From positions 32,000,520-32,064,519 of the forward strand of contig NC_035170.2 in NCBI RefSeq assembly GCF_001659605.2: a DNA stretch of 64,000 nt, read 5' to 3'. Below are positions 1 through 11,693 of the stretch, piece by piece. The stretch is from Manihot esculenta (lineage: Eukaryota > Streptophyta > Magnoliopsida > Malpighiales > Euphorbiaceae). How positions within the stretch are numbered: position 1 is the first letter of the stretch; each line of letters begins with the position of its first letter. Below the pieces are notes generated by a model. It did no database searches, had not been told where the DNA came from, and was given only the letters and a program-made list of their open reading frames with translations. The translations under genes were made by a program, and so were the position numbers.

Positions 1-166
1 CTGCCACTGATGGATCACACTTGGGTCCACTGACCCAGAGAGGACACTCTAACCCAGAAGTCATCAGACCCAACCTCCCCACGGCTCTCGGAGCAATAAA
101 AGAATGAGATGCACCAGGGTCCATCAAGGCATACACATCTGAACAACCAATGACTAAGTTACCTGC
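1..166 (-). pseudogene. Antisense Ty3 protease fragment (Tekay-like element)
   Basis: Read on the minus strand, this stretch encodes the start of the retropepsin region. It resembles the gag-protease junction of the two complete elements in this window, including the residues around the catalytic DPGAS motif. It is the continuation of the antisense gag at 10009-11421, from which it is separated by the tandem Tekay element. About 200 bp of gag-protease linker, judged against the forward element at 27228-32216, is missing between the two pieces. The fragment runs off the left edge of the window, so the rest of pol may lie upstream. Confidence 0.8.
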
Positions 167-2335
167 TGTAATACCCGGCTAGAATCCGGCACCGGAATTC
201 CTGTCGTCCGGTGGAATCCGGGGTGTCGGACTTCTAGAAGAGGGTAGGATTTATGTTTTACTATGTGTTATGATGTGTGTTACTATGGTCAAGTCAAATG
301 GACTTAAGTTTTGAGCTGAGGCTGAGGAGCCAAGTTCGGCCGCCGAAGGTAAGTTCGGCCGCCGAAAGTGCTCAATGTTCGGCTTCCGACTTCAGGTTCG
401 GCCCCCGAATGTTGCATGGTTTTGCATGCGCTTCGGCAGCCGAAGCTGAGTTGCTGAGCCAGCAGTGTGGTATCCCTTAGTCAGCATTGTGGACAGGTGT
501 TATCACCAGATCATGTCCAGAAGGTGGTCACGTCTTCCATGCTTTATGTGCTCAGTTTGAGCAGATCATGCAGGAGTTGCTAGTGTTCACGAGCTTGTGA
601 GAGTGGTGAAGCAAAAGTTAAGCTTTTGAGAGTTAGCAAAGTTGAAGAAGAGTTGATCTGTTTTTCTTGGATTCAGAACGTTCATCTTCCTGTTTATAGT
701 GGTAAGGGAAGATCTGAACCTGTTTTTATGTGTTTGCTGAAGGTTTTATGGAAGATCAGGGAGAGAGATGCATGTTTAAGTGAGAAGTAGTGATTTTGAT
801 GCTTTATACATGTATACATGTTTCTGTGTTATGTTTGATTTGTTGTTTGGGGTTATTAGCTAGTTTTGGACCCCTGTGATCATATACTTGCGTATATGTG
901 TGTGGAATAGTTGACGTATGCATGATTGGAGATGTTGTAGGGATGGAGAAGTTTGTTTGCCGTCGGGGCTGAGTTCTGGATGAACTCAGGTTCGGCAGCC
1001 GAAGGTTCATTCGGCCGCCGAACCTCTTGCATGGTGGCTTAGGCTGCCACAGCTTGCCCCCGCGAGTTTTGCATGTTCGGCTCTGTTTGGGGACTTCGGC
1101 CGCCGAAGGTGCCGCCGAAGGTGCTTGAGTTTCGTCTCTGGAGACGACTTTCGGCCGCCGAACCTGCCGCCGAAAGTGTCCTGTCCAGCTTTTCTTTTGC
1201 ATGTTTTGCTTGAGTTTTAACGTAAGGTTAAGGAGATTCTTGGGGAGGTTATAGAGTTATGCTTCTGATAGTTTGGTCCCTCCTATTGAGTCTTGATGTG
1301 CTTATACAGACCAGAGGACTCAGAGAGAGCAGCAGTGAGTACTGCTCCAGAGTGTACAGAACCTGCAGAGTCAGTCCAGAGCCAGAGGTGAGTGGAACTA
1401 AACTGAGTACTTGATTTAATTCAGACAATAACTGCTTTTAGCATATGTCATGCATCATATTTATACCATAGGGTGATTGCATTAGAAGGCACAAAGATGT
1501 TGCATTGCATAGCTTCATTGTTGGTGTGGGTAAATGCTGAATGATCCAGTAGTTCCAGACAGGAAGACCAGGACCCCATTCTACGGCCTGGCAGGTAAAG
1601 GAAGACCAGGACCCCATTCTACGGCCTGGCGGGTATAGGCAATTGGTCTATACTGGCAAAGGGTAAGTACAGGTGTTATATACACATATACATATATGGT
1701 ACAGGAAGTCCAGGACCCCAGTCTACGGCCTGGCACGGTTTACTGGGATTATGTGGTGACAGGTTTACTCTTGATGTGGCTGGTTTGTGGTATGACGCAT
1801 TCCATGAGAGCATGTTTTACTGAGATATTTTACTGTTCTACTCACTGGGCTATAGAGCTCATCCCACTCCCTTAACCCCAGTTTTGCAGGTTCAGTGTAC
1901 AGTGTACAGGGACAGTTCAGCAGAGTACAGAAAGAGTAAAAGAGCTTGTAATAGTATAGAGTGGACATGTAAATTGTAATGAGATGTTGTAGTTGTGTAT
2001 AACGTTAGAGTTGTGCTTGACTTAGTGGTTTGTATTGTAAAGCTTTTGTTACATACATGATCTGTATATGTATATATGTTTTATAACCAGGCTTAACATG
2101 TATGAATTAACCCATCTAGAGCAAGCTCTAGTCAGGGGTACAGAGTACAGAGGACAGAGATAGTGTATGCACAGGTTAAGCCTTGGTTCAGCAAAGAGTT
2201 TTATTTTCACAGAAAATGTATCATGTATGAGTTTTACAGGTACACAGAGAGTATTGCAGGCTTGCTACGGGTTCTGGCGGCCTTAAGCCGACCTGAATCC
2301 TAGCGCCGGTGACGGTCCATTTTGGGGTCGTTACA
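167..2335 (+). repeat. 5' LTR of element 1
   Basis: This LTR runs from TGTAATACCC to GTCGTTACA and matches 7539-9707. It contains several copies of a near-palindrome of the form TTCGGC-N-GCCGAA in two clusters (about 330-440 and 990-1160). It also contains a repeated block GACCAGGACCCCATTCTACG near 1567, 1603 and, diverged, 1707. Possible splice sites are a donor at 702 (GTAAGG), an acceptor ending at 1309 and a donor at 1388 (GTGAGT). Unlike its relatives I see no clear TATAAAAG box in the first 350 bp. Confidence 0.95.
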
Positions 2336-2338
2336 GAT

Positions 2339-2350
2339 TGGTATCAGAGC
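2339..2350 (+). other. Primer-binding site, initiator tRNA-Met type (element 1)
   Basis: TGGTATCAGAGC lies three bases after the 5' LTR. It is complementary to the 3' end of plant initiator methionine tRNA, which primes minus-strand DNA synthesis in most plant Ty1 and many Ty3 elements. Confidence 0.95.
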
Positions 2351-2547
2351 CCTAGGTTCACATGGTCGGACCTATAGAGAGAGTGTTGGGCTCATAGAAA
2401 ATACAGTTGGTCAAGCACAATAGGGAATCATGTCCACCGGGATAGGATGTGGAGTCCTGTCTATTATTTCATATGCATGTGTAATATGATTGAGTTATAT
2501 GTTGATGTGCTGATATGCTCTAGTATGTGTTGTTTTTCAGAGTTAAG

Positions 2548-5500
2548 ATGCGAGGAACTCGTCGATCAGCTCGATTGACTGGAGTCCCATCAGATAGTGA
2601 GGGATTAGCTGCTCGTCCTCCTGCATTGCCGAGGGCAAGGTCTCAGAGATCTAGCAGGGAAGGCATGTCAATAGACCCTAGAAGGTCTGTAGATGAGAGC
2701 AGAAGAGGGATAGTTAGAGGAGGTAGATCAGAGGAAGAGAGGGAGGCCATGGAGACTGATCCGTCTATGGATGAAGGTATGGGAGAATCTCTGGGAGGTG
2801 TTCAGGTCTCAGGTTTTGATTATCCAGCTGTTTCCCAGGTTCCAGAGTATCCCATGGAGGGTATGTCGGAGTACTCTCGATTTGACCCCTATCCTCCATC
2901 TATGCCATATATGCCATATCCTTACTATTACCCATCATATCCACCATATCCTATGTATCCACCCTCCCCTATCCATCCAAGTGCAGCACACCCAGAAATA
3001 AATGAACCAGTACCACTACCAGAACCAGTAGCCCCTGTTGTCGACAGACATCAACCTAGTTCATCTGGGAGTAAGGTGCAAATGACGGAATACCTTAAAT
3101 TGGACGCTCCTAAGTTTCATACAGGAGATGATCCATTTGAGTATCTGCGATGTGTAAAAATGATTACTGATGAGTTGGGTGCGGATGGTAGTAGAGCCAT
3201 TGAGATGGCAGGGTTTACATTAAAGTGTAAGAAGGCTCGGGAATGGTTTAGGAACTATATAGAGCCTAGACTGAACAGTATGTCGTGGGGAGAATTTGCT
3301 AATGAGTTTGCAGGATGGGCTTTTCCTGATAGCTCCAGGGAGATGAAGCTAATAGAGTTTGAGCAGTTAAGACAAACAGATGAGATGACGGTTGATGAGT
3401 TTACAGATAAGTTTCTAGATTTGCTTCAGTACGTGGGTCAGGCCTATGATACTGATCAGAAGAAAGCTAGAAGATATACCATACGACTTCATCCCAGGTA
3501 TTCTTCTTTGATCCTTCCAGCAGAAAAGGAGAGTTTCCACTCTATTGTGGATGCAGCTAGGAAGATGGAAGCTAGTGCCAAGATGCAAAAACAGTCTCAG
3601 GCACAGGCTTCGAGTGCTAAGGCCCCCAGTTCAGGCACCTCAGGTAGCAAACGATGGGATAAGGCAAAAGGAACAAAGAGTAGGTTCTGGAGTAAAGTCA
3701 AGTCTGGTCTGGGAATGGGTAGTGGCTCAAGCTCTGGCACAACTATTCCAGCATGTAGGAGATGTGGAAGACCACACAGAGGAGCTTGTCAGTTGGGATC
3801 TTCAGCCTGTTTTAGATGTGGACAGGTGGGGCATTTTGCTCGAGAGTGTCCTCAGGTGACTTTTGCAGCACCTTCCCAGCAGATGAGTTCAGGCAGTGTA
3901 GCACAGCCAGTCGGGCAGCCAGTGGCTCCAGCCATGCCTCAGAGTAGTGGTAGAGGTAGAGGGAGAGGGGCAGCCTCTACTTCAGCAGTAGGTTCCCGAG
4001 GTGGAAATCCTGTAGCCCCAGCACGGATTTTCACTATGACTCAGGAGGAGGCTAATACATCAAACACAGTGGTGTCAGGTAATCTCATCATTGGGTGTTC
4101 AGATGTGTATGCTTTGATGGACCCCAGTGCTTCTCATTCCTTTATTGCTTCGAGAGCCATAGAGAGATTGGGTTTGATCAGTTCTGAGTTAGAGTATCCT
4201 CTCTGGGTCAGTGGACCCAAATGTGACCCATCAGTGGCAGTGTCAGTCTGTCGTTTCAGTCCAGTATTTATCGAGGGTAGATACCTTCCAGCTGACCTTG
4301 TGGTTCTCGATTTGACGGATTTTGATGTCATTCTAGGGATGGATTGGTTATCTACATATAGTGCTACTTTGGACTGTAGAGACAAGATAGTGAGTCTCAG
4401 AGACCAGGATGGGTCAGAGTGTGTCTTCAGAGGAGACAGGAGAGGTACACCCAGAGGTATGATTTCAGCCCTTCAGGCTCGTCGTTTGCTTAGGAGGGGT
4501 TGTCAGGGGTTTCTAGCTCATGTGAGAGAGCTAGACAGTCAGGTGAGGGAACCAGCCGCAGTACCAGTTGTCCGAGAGTTTCTCGATGTGTTCCCAGATG
4601 ACTTACCAGGACTCCCACCTGATAGGGAGATAGGGTTTGAAATTGAATTGTTGCCTGATACCAGACCTATCTCTATTCCTCCCTACAGGATGGCGCCAGC
4701 TGAGTTAAAAGAGTTGAAAGAACAGTTGCAGGACTTGGTAGATAAGGGTTTCATCCGCCCTAGTACCTCACCTTGGGGTGCTCCAGTGCTCTTTGTCAGA
4801 AAGAAGGATGGATCCCTTAGACTTTGTATCGACTACAGACAGTTGAACAGGGTCACTATCAAGAATAGGTATCCTCTACCTAGGATTGATGATCTATTCG
4901 ACCAGCTAGCTGGAGCAGGTTGTTTCTCGAAAATAGATCTGAGATCCGGATATCATCAATTGCGAGTCAGAGAGGCAGATGTGCCTAAGACAGCGTTCAG
5001 AACTAGATATGGGCATTATGAGTTCTTAGTGATGCCGTTCGGGTTGACTAACGCCCCTGCAGCATTCATGGATCTCATGAACAGAGTTTTCAGTGAGTTC
5101 CTGGATCACTTTGTCATTGTTTTCATCGATGATATTTTAATGTATTCCAGAGATGCAGAGGAGCATGCCCAGCATCTGAGAATAATTTTACAGACACTGA
5201 GAGAGCATGGTTTGTATGCCAAGTTCTCGAAGTGTGAGTTTTGGTTGAGGAGCATTTCCTTCTTGGGACACGTGGTATCAGCAGAGGGTATTGAGGTAGA
5301 CCCCAAGAAGATAGAGGCTGTAGCTAACTGGCCCAGACCCACGACAGTGACTGAGATTAAAAGTTTTTTGGGACTGGCAGGTTACTACAGGAGGTTCGTT
5401 CAAAACTTCTCAAAAGTAGCAGCTCCGATGACCAAATTGACTCAGAAGAACCAGAAGTTTATCTGGTCAGACCAGTGTGACGAGAGCTTTGAAGAGCTCA

Positions 5501-7464
5501 AAAGGAGATTGACGACAGCACCAGTGCTAGCTCTGCCTGTGAGTAATGAGGATTTCACAGTGTTCTGTGATGCATCTCGAGTGGGATTGGGCTGTGTTTT
5601 GATGCAGAGTGATAGGGTGATAGCTTATGCTTCGAGACAGTTGAAGAAGCACGAGTTGAATTACCCTACCCATGACCTCGAGATGGCAGCAGTTATCTTT
5701 GCACTTAAGATGTGGCGGCATTACCTCTATGGGGTTAAATGCGAGATCTTCACTGATCACAAGAGTTTACAGTACATCTTGAGTCAGAGAGAGCTGAATT
5801 TGAGGCAGAGGAGATGGGTCGAATTGCTTAGTGATTATAATTGTAAGATCCAGTATCATCCGGGTAAGGCGAATGTTGTGGCAGACGCCCTAAGCCGAAA
5901 ATCACTAGGCAGTTTATCTCATCTAGCAGCAGAGCGGAGACCAGTAGTAATGGAGCTTTACAAGCTCTTAGAAGAGGGATTACAGTTAGAGTTGTCTGGT
6001 ACAGGTGCATTGATCGCACAGATGAGAGTGACACCTGTGTTTCTGGAGCAGATAGCTCAGAGACAGCATGAGGACCCTGAGTTGATGAAAATTGCCAGGA
6101 CTGTTCAGTCAGGCAACAGTGCAGAGTTTCGTTTTGATAACAAAGGGATCCTTCGTTATGGGAGTCGACTTTGTGTACCAGATAGGGGCAGTGTGAAGGA
6201 AGACATTATGAGGGAAGCTCATAATGCGAGGTATAGTATTCACCCAGGAGCCACCAAGATGTACCAAGATCTTAAAAGGATCTATTGGTGGCCAGCCATG
6301 AAGAAAGAGGTGGCGCAATTTGTGACAGCCTGTGAAGTTTGCCAGAGGGTGAAACTAGAACATCAGAAACCAGCAGGAATGCTTAACCCATTGCCGATTC
6401 CAGAGTGGAAATGGGAGAACATAGCCATGGATTTTGTAGTGGGTTTACCAGCAGTGTCCAACAGAATAGACTCTATATGGGTGATTGTGGACAGACTCAC
6501 AAAATCTGCTCATTTTCTTCCAGTTCGGAGTAACTATTCTGTGGATAAGTTGGCACAGGTCTATCTGGATGAGATCGTGAGATTACATGGAGTTCCAGTG
6601 TCTATAGTTTCAGACAGAGGACCTCAGTTTACCTCCCGCTTTTGGCGGAGTCTGCAGAGTGCGATGGGCACGAGATTAGAGTTTAGCACTGCTTTCCACC
6701 CACAGACTGATGGACAGTCAGAGAGGACCATCCAGACCATCGAGGATATGCTCAGAATGTGTGTGTTAGACTTTGGCGATTCTTGGAGGCAGCATCTACC
6801 TTTGGTAGAGTTTGCCTACAATAACAGTCATCATGCGAGCATTGGGATGGCTCCGTATGAGGCGTTATATGGGAGGAAATGCAGATCACCTGTGTGCTGG
6901 GAAGAGGTAGGAGAGAAAGCGCTTGCAGGACCAGAATTGGTCGAGGTTACCAGTAGAACAGTGCCCGTGATCAGAGAGAGGATTAGAACAGCACAAAGTA
7001 GGCAGAAAAGTTATGCAGACGTTCGCAGAAAACAGTTAGAATTCCAAGAGGGTAGTATGGTATTGCTAAAAGTGTCTCCAATGAAAGGAGTGGTTCGATT
7101 TGGGAAGAAGGGTAAGTTAACTCCACGGTACATTGGACCCTTTGAGATTTTGCAGAGGATCGGAAATGTGTCGTATAAGCTAGATTTGCCTGCTTCTATG
7201 GAGAGGATTCACCCGGTATTTCATATTTCTATGCTACAACAGTTTGTGTCAGATCCGAATCAGGTTCTGAGTGAGCCTGAGATGGAGATTCATACAGATC
7301 TCACCTATATAGAGCAGCCAGTGCGGATTTTAGACACACAGATCAGACAGCTAAGGAACAAGGAGATTCCGATGGTGAAAGTTCTATGGAACCACCATAA
7401 CCTAGAAGAGTGCACTTGGGAGACGCGGGAGTCTATGCTCCAGCAGTATCCATATTTGTTTTGA
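2548..7464 (+). CDS. Gag-pol polyprotein of Tekay-like chromovirus (element 1)
   Basis: An open frame of 1638 codons encoding capsid, protease, reverse transcriptase/RNase H and integrase. In order: a proline/tyrosine-rich N-terminal region, the retrotransposon gag domain, a CCHC knuckle ([15 protein letters not shown]), retropepsin, RT with FIDDILMYS, RNase H with TDHKSL, the integrase zinc region ([11 protein letters not shown] to CEVCQ), the D,D,E core ([18 protein letters not shown]) and a chromodomain ending the protein. I chose the ATG at 2548 because the MRGT start is shared with both related copies; the frame opens 21 bases earlier. The protease active-site motif reads DPSAS where the sibling at 27228 has DPGAS, replacing a glycine normally invariant in retropepsins, so protease activity is doubtful. 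Otherwise I see no stop or frameshift. Confidence 0.95.
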   Translation: MRGTRRSARLTGVPSDSEGLAARPPALPRARSQRSSREGMSIDPRRSVDESRRGIVRGGRSEEEREAMETDPSMDEGMGESLGGVQVSGFDYPAVSQVPEYPMEGMSEYSRFDPYPPSMPYMPYPYYYPSYPPYPMYPPSPIHPSAAHPEINEPVPLPEPVAPVVDRHQPSSSGSKVQMTEYLKLDAPKFHTGDDPFEYLRCVKMITDELGADGSRAIEMAGFTLKCKKAREWFRNYIEPRLNSMSWGEFANEFAGWAFPDSSREMKLIEFEQLRQTDEMTVDEFTDKFLDLLQYVGQAYDTDQKKARRYTIRLHPRYSSLILPAEKESFHSIVDAARKMEASAKMQKQSQAQASSAKAPSSGTSGSKRWDKAKGTKSRFWSKVKSGLGMGSGSSSGTTIPACRRCGRPHRGACQLGSSACFRCGQVGHFARECPQVTFAAPSQQMSSGSVAQPVGQPVAPAMPQSSGRGRGRGAASTSAVGSRGGNPVAPARIFTMTQEEANTSNTVVSGNLIIGCSDVYALMDPSASHSFIASRAIERLGLISSELEYPLWVSGPKCDPSVAVSVCRFSPVFIEGRYLPADLVVLDLTDFDVILGMDWLSTYSATLDCRDKIVSLRDQDGSECVFRGDRRGTPRGMISALQARRLLRRGCQGFLAHVRELDSQVREPAAVPVVREFLDVFPDDLPGLPPDREIGFEIELLPDTRPISIPPYRMAPAELKELKEQLQDLVDKGFIRPSTSPWGAPVLFVRKKDGSLRLCIDYRQLNRVTIKNRYPLPRIDDLFDQLAGAGCFSKIDLRSGYHQLRVREADVPKTAFRTRYGHYEFLVMPFGLTNAPAAFMDLMNRVFSEFLDHFVIVFIDDILMYSRDAEEHAQHLRIILQTLREHGLYAKFSKCEFWLRSISFLGHVVSAEGIEVDPKKIEAVANWPRPTTVTEIKSFLGLAGYYRRFVQNFSKVAAPMTKLTQKNQKFIWSDQCDESFEELKRRLTTAPVLALPVSNEDFTVFCDASRVGLGCVLMQSDRVIAYASRQLKKHELNYPTHDLEMAAVIFALKMWRHYLYGVKCEIFTDHKSLQYILSQRELNLRQRRWVELLSDYNCKIQYHPGKANVVADALSRKSLGSLSHLAAERRPVVMELYKLLEEGLQLELSGTGALIAQMRVTPVFLEQIAQRQHEDPELMKIARTVQSGNSAEFRFDNKGILRYGSRLCVPDRGSVKEDIMREAHNARYSIHPGATKMYQDLKRIYWWPAMKKEVAQFVTACEVCQRVKLEHQKPAGMLNPLPIPEWKWENIAMDFVVGLPAVSNRIDSIWVIVDRLTKSAHFLPVRSNYSVDKLAQVYLDEIVRLHGVPVSIVSDRGPQFTSRFWRSLQSAMGTRLEFSTAFHPQTDGQSERTIQTIEDMLRMCVLDFGDSWRQHLPLVEFAYNNSHHASIGMAPYEALYGRKCRSPVCWEEVGEKALAGPELVEVTSRTVPVIRERIRTAQSRQKSYADVRRKQLEFQEGSMVLLKVSPMKGVVRFGKKGKLTPRYIGPFEILQRIGNVSYKLDLPASMERIHPVFHISMLQQFVSDPNQVLSEPEMEIHTDLTYIEQPVRILDTQIRQLRNKEIPMVKVLWNHHNLEECTWETRESMLQQYPYLF

Positions 7465-7525
7465 GGTTAGTTTCCTCCGTTTCAGGTGTTATTTGTTTTC
7501 GATTCATTCGAGGACGAATGGTTTT

Positions 7526-7538
7526 AAGGGGGGGAGAA
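7526..7538 (+). other. Polypurine tract of element 1
   Basis: The purine run AAGGGGGGGAGAA directly precedes the 3' LTR and would prime plus-strand synthesis. Just upstream, TTCGAGGACGAA is an inverted-repeat motif often seen at this place in plant Ty3 elements. Confidence 0.9.
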
Positions 7539-9707
7539 TGTAATACCCGGCTAGAATCCGGCACCGGAATTCCTGTCGTCCGGTGGAATCTGGGGTGTCG
7601 GACTTCTAGAAGAGGGTAGGATTTATGTTTTACTATGTGTTATGATGTGTGTTACTATGGTCAAGTCAAATGGACTTAAGTTTTGAGCTGAGGCTGAGGA
7701 GCCAAGTTCGGCCGCCGAAGGTAAGTTCGGCCGCCGAAAGTGCTCAATGTTCGGCTTCCGACTTCAGGTTCGGCCCCCGAATGTTGCATGGTTTTGCATG
7801 CGCTTCGGCAGCCGAAGCTGAGTTGCTGAGCCAGCAGTGTGGTATCCCTTAGTCAGCATTGTGGACAGGTGTTATCACCAGATCATGTCCAGAAGGTGGT
7901 CACGTCTTCCATGCTTTATGTGCTCAGTTTGAGCAGATCATGCAGGAGTTGCTAGTGTTCACGAGCTTGTGAGAGTGGTGAAGCAAAAGTTAAGCTTTTG
8001 AGAGTTAGCAAAGTTGAAGAAGAGTTGATCTGTTTTTCTTGGATTCAGAACGTTCATCTTCCTGTTTATAGTGGTAAGGGAAGATCTGAACCTGTTTTTA
8101 TGTGTTTGCTGAAGGTTTTATGGAAGATCAGGGAGAGAGATGCATGTTTAAGTGAGAAGTAGTGATTTTGATGCTTTATACATGTATACATGTTTCTGTG
8201 TTATGTTTGATTTGTTGTTTGGGGTTATTAGCTAGTTTTGGACCCCTGTGATCATATACTTGCGTATATGTGTGTGGAATAGTTGACGTATGCATGATTG
8301 GAGATGTTGTAGGGATGGAGAAGTTTGTTTGCCGTCGGGGCTGAGTTCTGGATGAACTCAGGTTCGGCAGCCGAAGGTTCATTCGGCCGCCGAACCTCTT
8401 GCATGGTGGCTTAGGCTGCCACAGCTTGCCCCCGCGAGTTTTGCATGTTCGGCTCTGTTTGGGGACTTCGGCCGCCGAAGGTGCCGCCGAAGGTGCTTGA
8501 GTTTCGTCTCTGGAGACGACTTTCGGCCGCCGAACCTGCCGCCGAAAGTGTCCTGTCCAGCTTTTCTTTTGCATGTTTTGCTTGAGTTTTAACGTAAGGT
8601 TAAGGAGATTCTTGGGGAGGTTATAGAGTTATGCTTCTGATAGTTTGGTCCCTCCTATTGAGTCTTGATGTGCTTATACAGACCAGAGGACTCAGAGAGA
8701 GCAGCAGTGAGTACTGCTCCAGAGTGTACAGAACCTGCAGAGTCAGTCCAGAGCCAGAGGTGAGTGGAACTAAACTGAGTACTTGATTTAATTCAGACAA
8801 TAACTGCTTTTAGCATATGTCATGCATCATATTTATACCATAGGGTGATTGCATTAGAAGGCACAAAGATGTTGCATTGCATAGCTTCATTGTTGGTGTG
8901 GGTAAATGCTGAATGATCCAGTAGTTCCAGACAGGAAGACCAGGACCCCATTCTACGGCCTGGCAGGTAAAGGAAGACCAGGACCCCATTCTACGGCCTG
9001 GCGGGTATAGGCAATTGGTCTATACTGGCAAAGGGTAAGTACAGGTGTTATATACACATATACATATATGGTACAGGAAGTCCAGGACCCCAGTCTACGG
9101 CCTGGCACGGTTTACTGGGATTATGTGGTGACAGGTTTACTCTTGATGTGGCTGGTTTGTGGTATGACGCATTCCATGAGAGCATGTTTTACTGAGATAT
9201 TTTACTGTTCTACTCACTGGGCTATAGAGCTCATCCCACTCCCTTAACCCCAGTTTTGCAGGTTCAGTGTACAGTGTACAGGGACAGTTCAGCAGAGTAC
9301 AGAAAGAGTAAAAGAGCTTGTAATAGTATAGAGTGGACATGTAAATTGTAATGAGATGTTGTAGTTGTGTATAACGTTAGAGTTGTGCTTGACTTAGTGG
9401 TTTGTATTGTAAAGCTTTTGTTACATACATGATCTGTATATGTATATATGTTTTATAACCAGGCTTAACAGGTATGAATTAACCCATCTAGAGCAAGCTC
9501 TAGTCAGGGGTACAGAGTACAGAGGACAGAGATAGTGTATGCACAGGTTAAGCCTTGGTTCAGCAAAGAGTTTTATTTTCACAGAAAATGTATCATGTAT
9601 GAGTTTTACAGGTACACAGAGAGTATTGCAGGCTTGCTACGGGTTCTGGCGGCCTTAAGCCGACCTGAATCCTAGCGCCGGTGACGGTCCATTTTGGGGT
9701 CGTTACA
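7539..9707 (+). repeat. 3' LTR of element 1, also 5' LTR of a truncated tandem copy
   Basis: This is the same 2169-bp LTR as 167-2335. It is followed by the primer site, leader and first gag codons of the same family (9708-10008), so it serves at once as the right end of one copy and the left end of a second, as in an LTR-internal-LTR-internal tandem. Confidence 0.95.
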
Positions 9708-10008
9708 GATTGGTATCAGAGCCCTAGGTTCACATGGTCGGACCTATAGAGAGAGTGTTGGGCTCATAGAAAATACAGTTGGTCAAGCACAATAGGGAAT
9801 CATGTCCACCGGGATAGGATGTGGAGTCCTGTCTATTATTTCATATGCATGTGTAATATGATTGAGTTATATGTTGATGTGCTGATATGCTCTAGTATGT
9901 GTTGTTTTTCAGAGTTAAGATGCGAGGAACTCGTCGATCAGCTCGATTGACTGGAGTCCCATCAGATAGTGAGGGATTAGCTGCTCGTCCTCCTGCATTG
10001 CCGAGGGC
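9708..10008 (+). pseudogene. Duplicated leader and gag start of element 1, truncated
   Basis: This segment looks identical by eye to 2336-2636: primer site TGGTATCAGAGC, leader, the T-rich TTTTTCAG motif, and the gag start through about 29 codons. It breaks at GAGGGC and joins the antisense gag. The junction and the left flank of element 1 share only CTGC, so there is no normal target duplication. I infer a tandem array formed by recombination through an LTR, followed by deletion. Confidence 0.9.
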
Positions 10009-11421
10009 TGCTCTTGGACACTCTCAAGCCATATGCCCCTCCTGACCACATCTGAAACAGGCGTTCGTCCCAAACCGACATACTCCCTTGTGTGGCCTAC
10101 CACACTTCGCACAAACTGCATTATCTGCACTAGAGCTTGAGCCACTCCCAAATCCCAGACTGGACTTGACTTTGCTCCAGAACTTGTTCTTCTTACCCTT
10201 GGGTTTACCCCATCTCTTACTGCCTGAAGCTGCTGCACTCAAGGTAGAGGGATCTAACCTTTCCCCACCCGGAGTTTTAGAACCAGAAGGCTGTGCCACT
10301 GTCTGCTTAACTGTCCCCTGAATGATGGCACTGGCCTCCATTTTCCTGGCCATATCTACTATGGCATGGAAGCTCTCCCTGTCCACGGACTGAATCAAGG
10401 AGGAATACCTGGAATGAAGTTTCATGACATACCTCCTTGACTTCTTCGAATCTGTATCCAGACTCTGCCCAGCAAAAGGTAACAGCTCCAAGAACCTGTC
10501 GGTGTACTCCTCTACACTCATATCCTCTGCCTGCCTTAACTGTTCAAACTCTATCATCTTCAACTCTCTTGAACTATCGGGAAAAGCCCATCCTGCAAAC
10601 TCGTTTGCAAACTCTTCCCAAGACATGCTGTCCACTCTCGGGTTCACATAATTCTTGAACCACTCTCGTGCCTTCTTGCACTTAAGTGTGAACCCAGCCA
10701 TCTGTATGGCTCTACTGTCATCAGCCCCAATCTCCTCTGTAATCACTTTAACCCTTTCAAGATACACAAATGGGTCATCCCCTTTTTCATACTGAGGAGC
10801 ACCCAGTTTCATGTAATCGGTCATCTTGACCTTGCTCCCACTGGCTGAGCTAGGTCTAGAAGGTTGAGTAACTGGGGCTGCTAGTTCTGCAGGTGGTGGA
10901 GGTGGTGCAACATTTTTTGAGGTAGGGTTTGCTGGATTTGGATAGTAAGGTGGGGGTGGATACATTGGGTATTGTGAATATGGTGGGTAGTATGGTGGGT
11001 ATGGCGGGTATGGCATCTGTGTGGGATAAGGGGTGAAGCTAGGGTAATCCGATGTACCTCCCATCGAATATCCGGGATGCTGTGAGAAGTGTGGGTAGTG
11101 GGGTGGCTGAACAAATTCCGAGGCCTGAGTGCCTCCTTGGGATTCTCCCATTCCTTCTTTTAACATGCTAACTCCCAAACTGCCATCCCTCCTCTGCTCT
11201 ACATCCATATCATCCCCCATGTCCTCTGACGCTCCTCCCTGAACTGTTCCTCTGACTGATCTGCTTCTACCCAGATCCAAAGACCTTCTAGGGTCTCTTA
11301 CTACTCTTTCTCTGCTAGACCTACTAGACATTGCCCTAGGCAATGCTAGAGGACGGACGCTCATGCCCTCATCCTCAGGTGGTACTCCAGTCAATCTTGC
11401 AGATCGATGAGTTCCTCTCAT
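10009..11421 (-). pseudogene. Antisense Tekay-like gag, truncated
   Basis: On the minus strand this encodes the gag of a close relative of the two intact elements: MRGTHRSARLTG start at 11421, tyrosine/proline-rich N-terminus, gag core, basic linker and the CCHC knuckle. The frame hits an in-frame TGA inside the knuckle (GHMA then stop then ECPRA) and is cut at 10009 by the tandem element. A T-rich CAG motif precedes the ATG as in the other copies, and a primer site lies at 11679-11690. The next part of the protein resumes in antisense at 166-1. Confidence 0.9.
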
Positions 11422-11693
11422 CCTGTTTTCTGAAAAACAGCACGTAACAAACAAACATTAGCATAATATGGTTCATGTGGGCACATATGAACCCGCATCA
11501 CATAAATCACATATCATAGCATATCATTAATGCACATGCATATCATCATGGCATTTCACCTCATCATACAAGACAGGACTCCACATCCTATCCTAGTGGA
11601 CATGATCCTTCCTATTGTGCTTGACCTTCTATACCATCTATGAGCCTGACACTGTAGGTCCGACCATATGAACCTAGGGCTCTGATACCATTC

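Larger units (their letters stand above)
167..9707 (+). mobile_element. Tekay/Del-like chromovirus LTR retrotransposon, element 1
   Basis: A complete Ty3-type LTR element: 5' LTR 167-2335, primer site 2339-2350, one gag-pol frame 2548-7464, polypurine tract 7526-7538, 3' LTR 7539-9707. Both LTRs are 2169 bp, start TG and end CA. Reading them side by side I saw only two differences (near 210/7582 and near 2089/9461), so insertion or duplication was very recent. The order protease, RT, RNase H, integrase, C-terminal chromodomain identifies a chromovirus; I infer the Tekay/Del clade from the long LTRs and the C-terminal chromodomain. No 5-bp target duplication is visible: bases 162-166 are CCTGC, and the right side continues into a second copy of the leader. 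Confidence 0.95.

Noticed and set aside
804..1202. Minus-strand frame of 132 codons in the LTR (repeated at 8176-8574)
   Set aside because: It is produced by the GC-rich palindromes of the LTR, has no domain, and equivalent frames in other LTRs encode different sequence.
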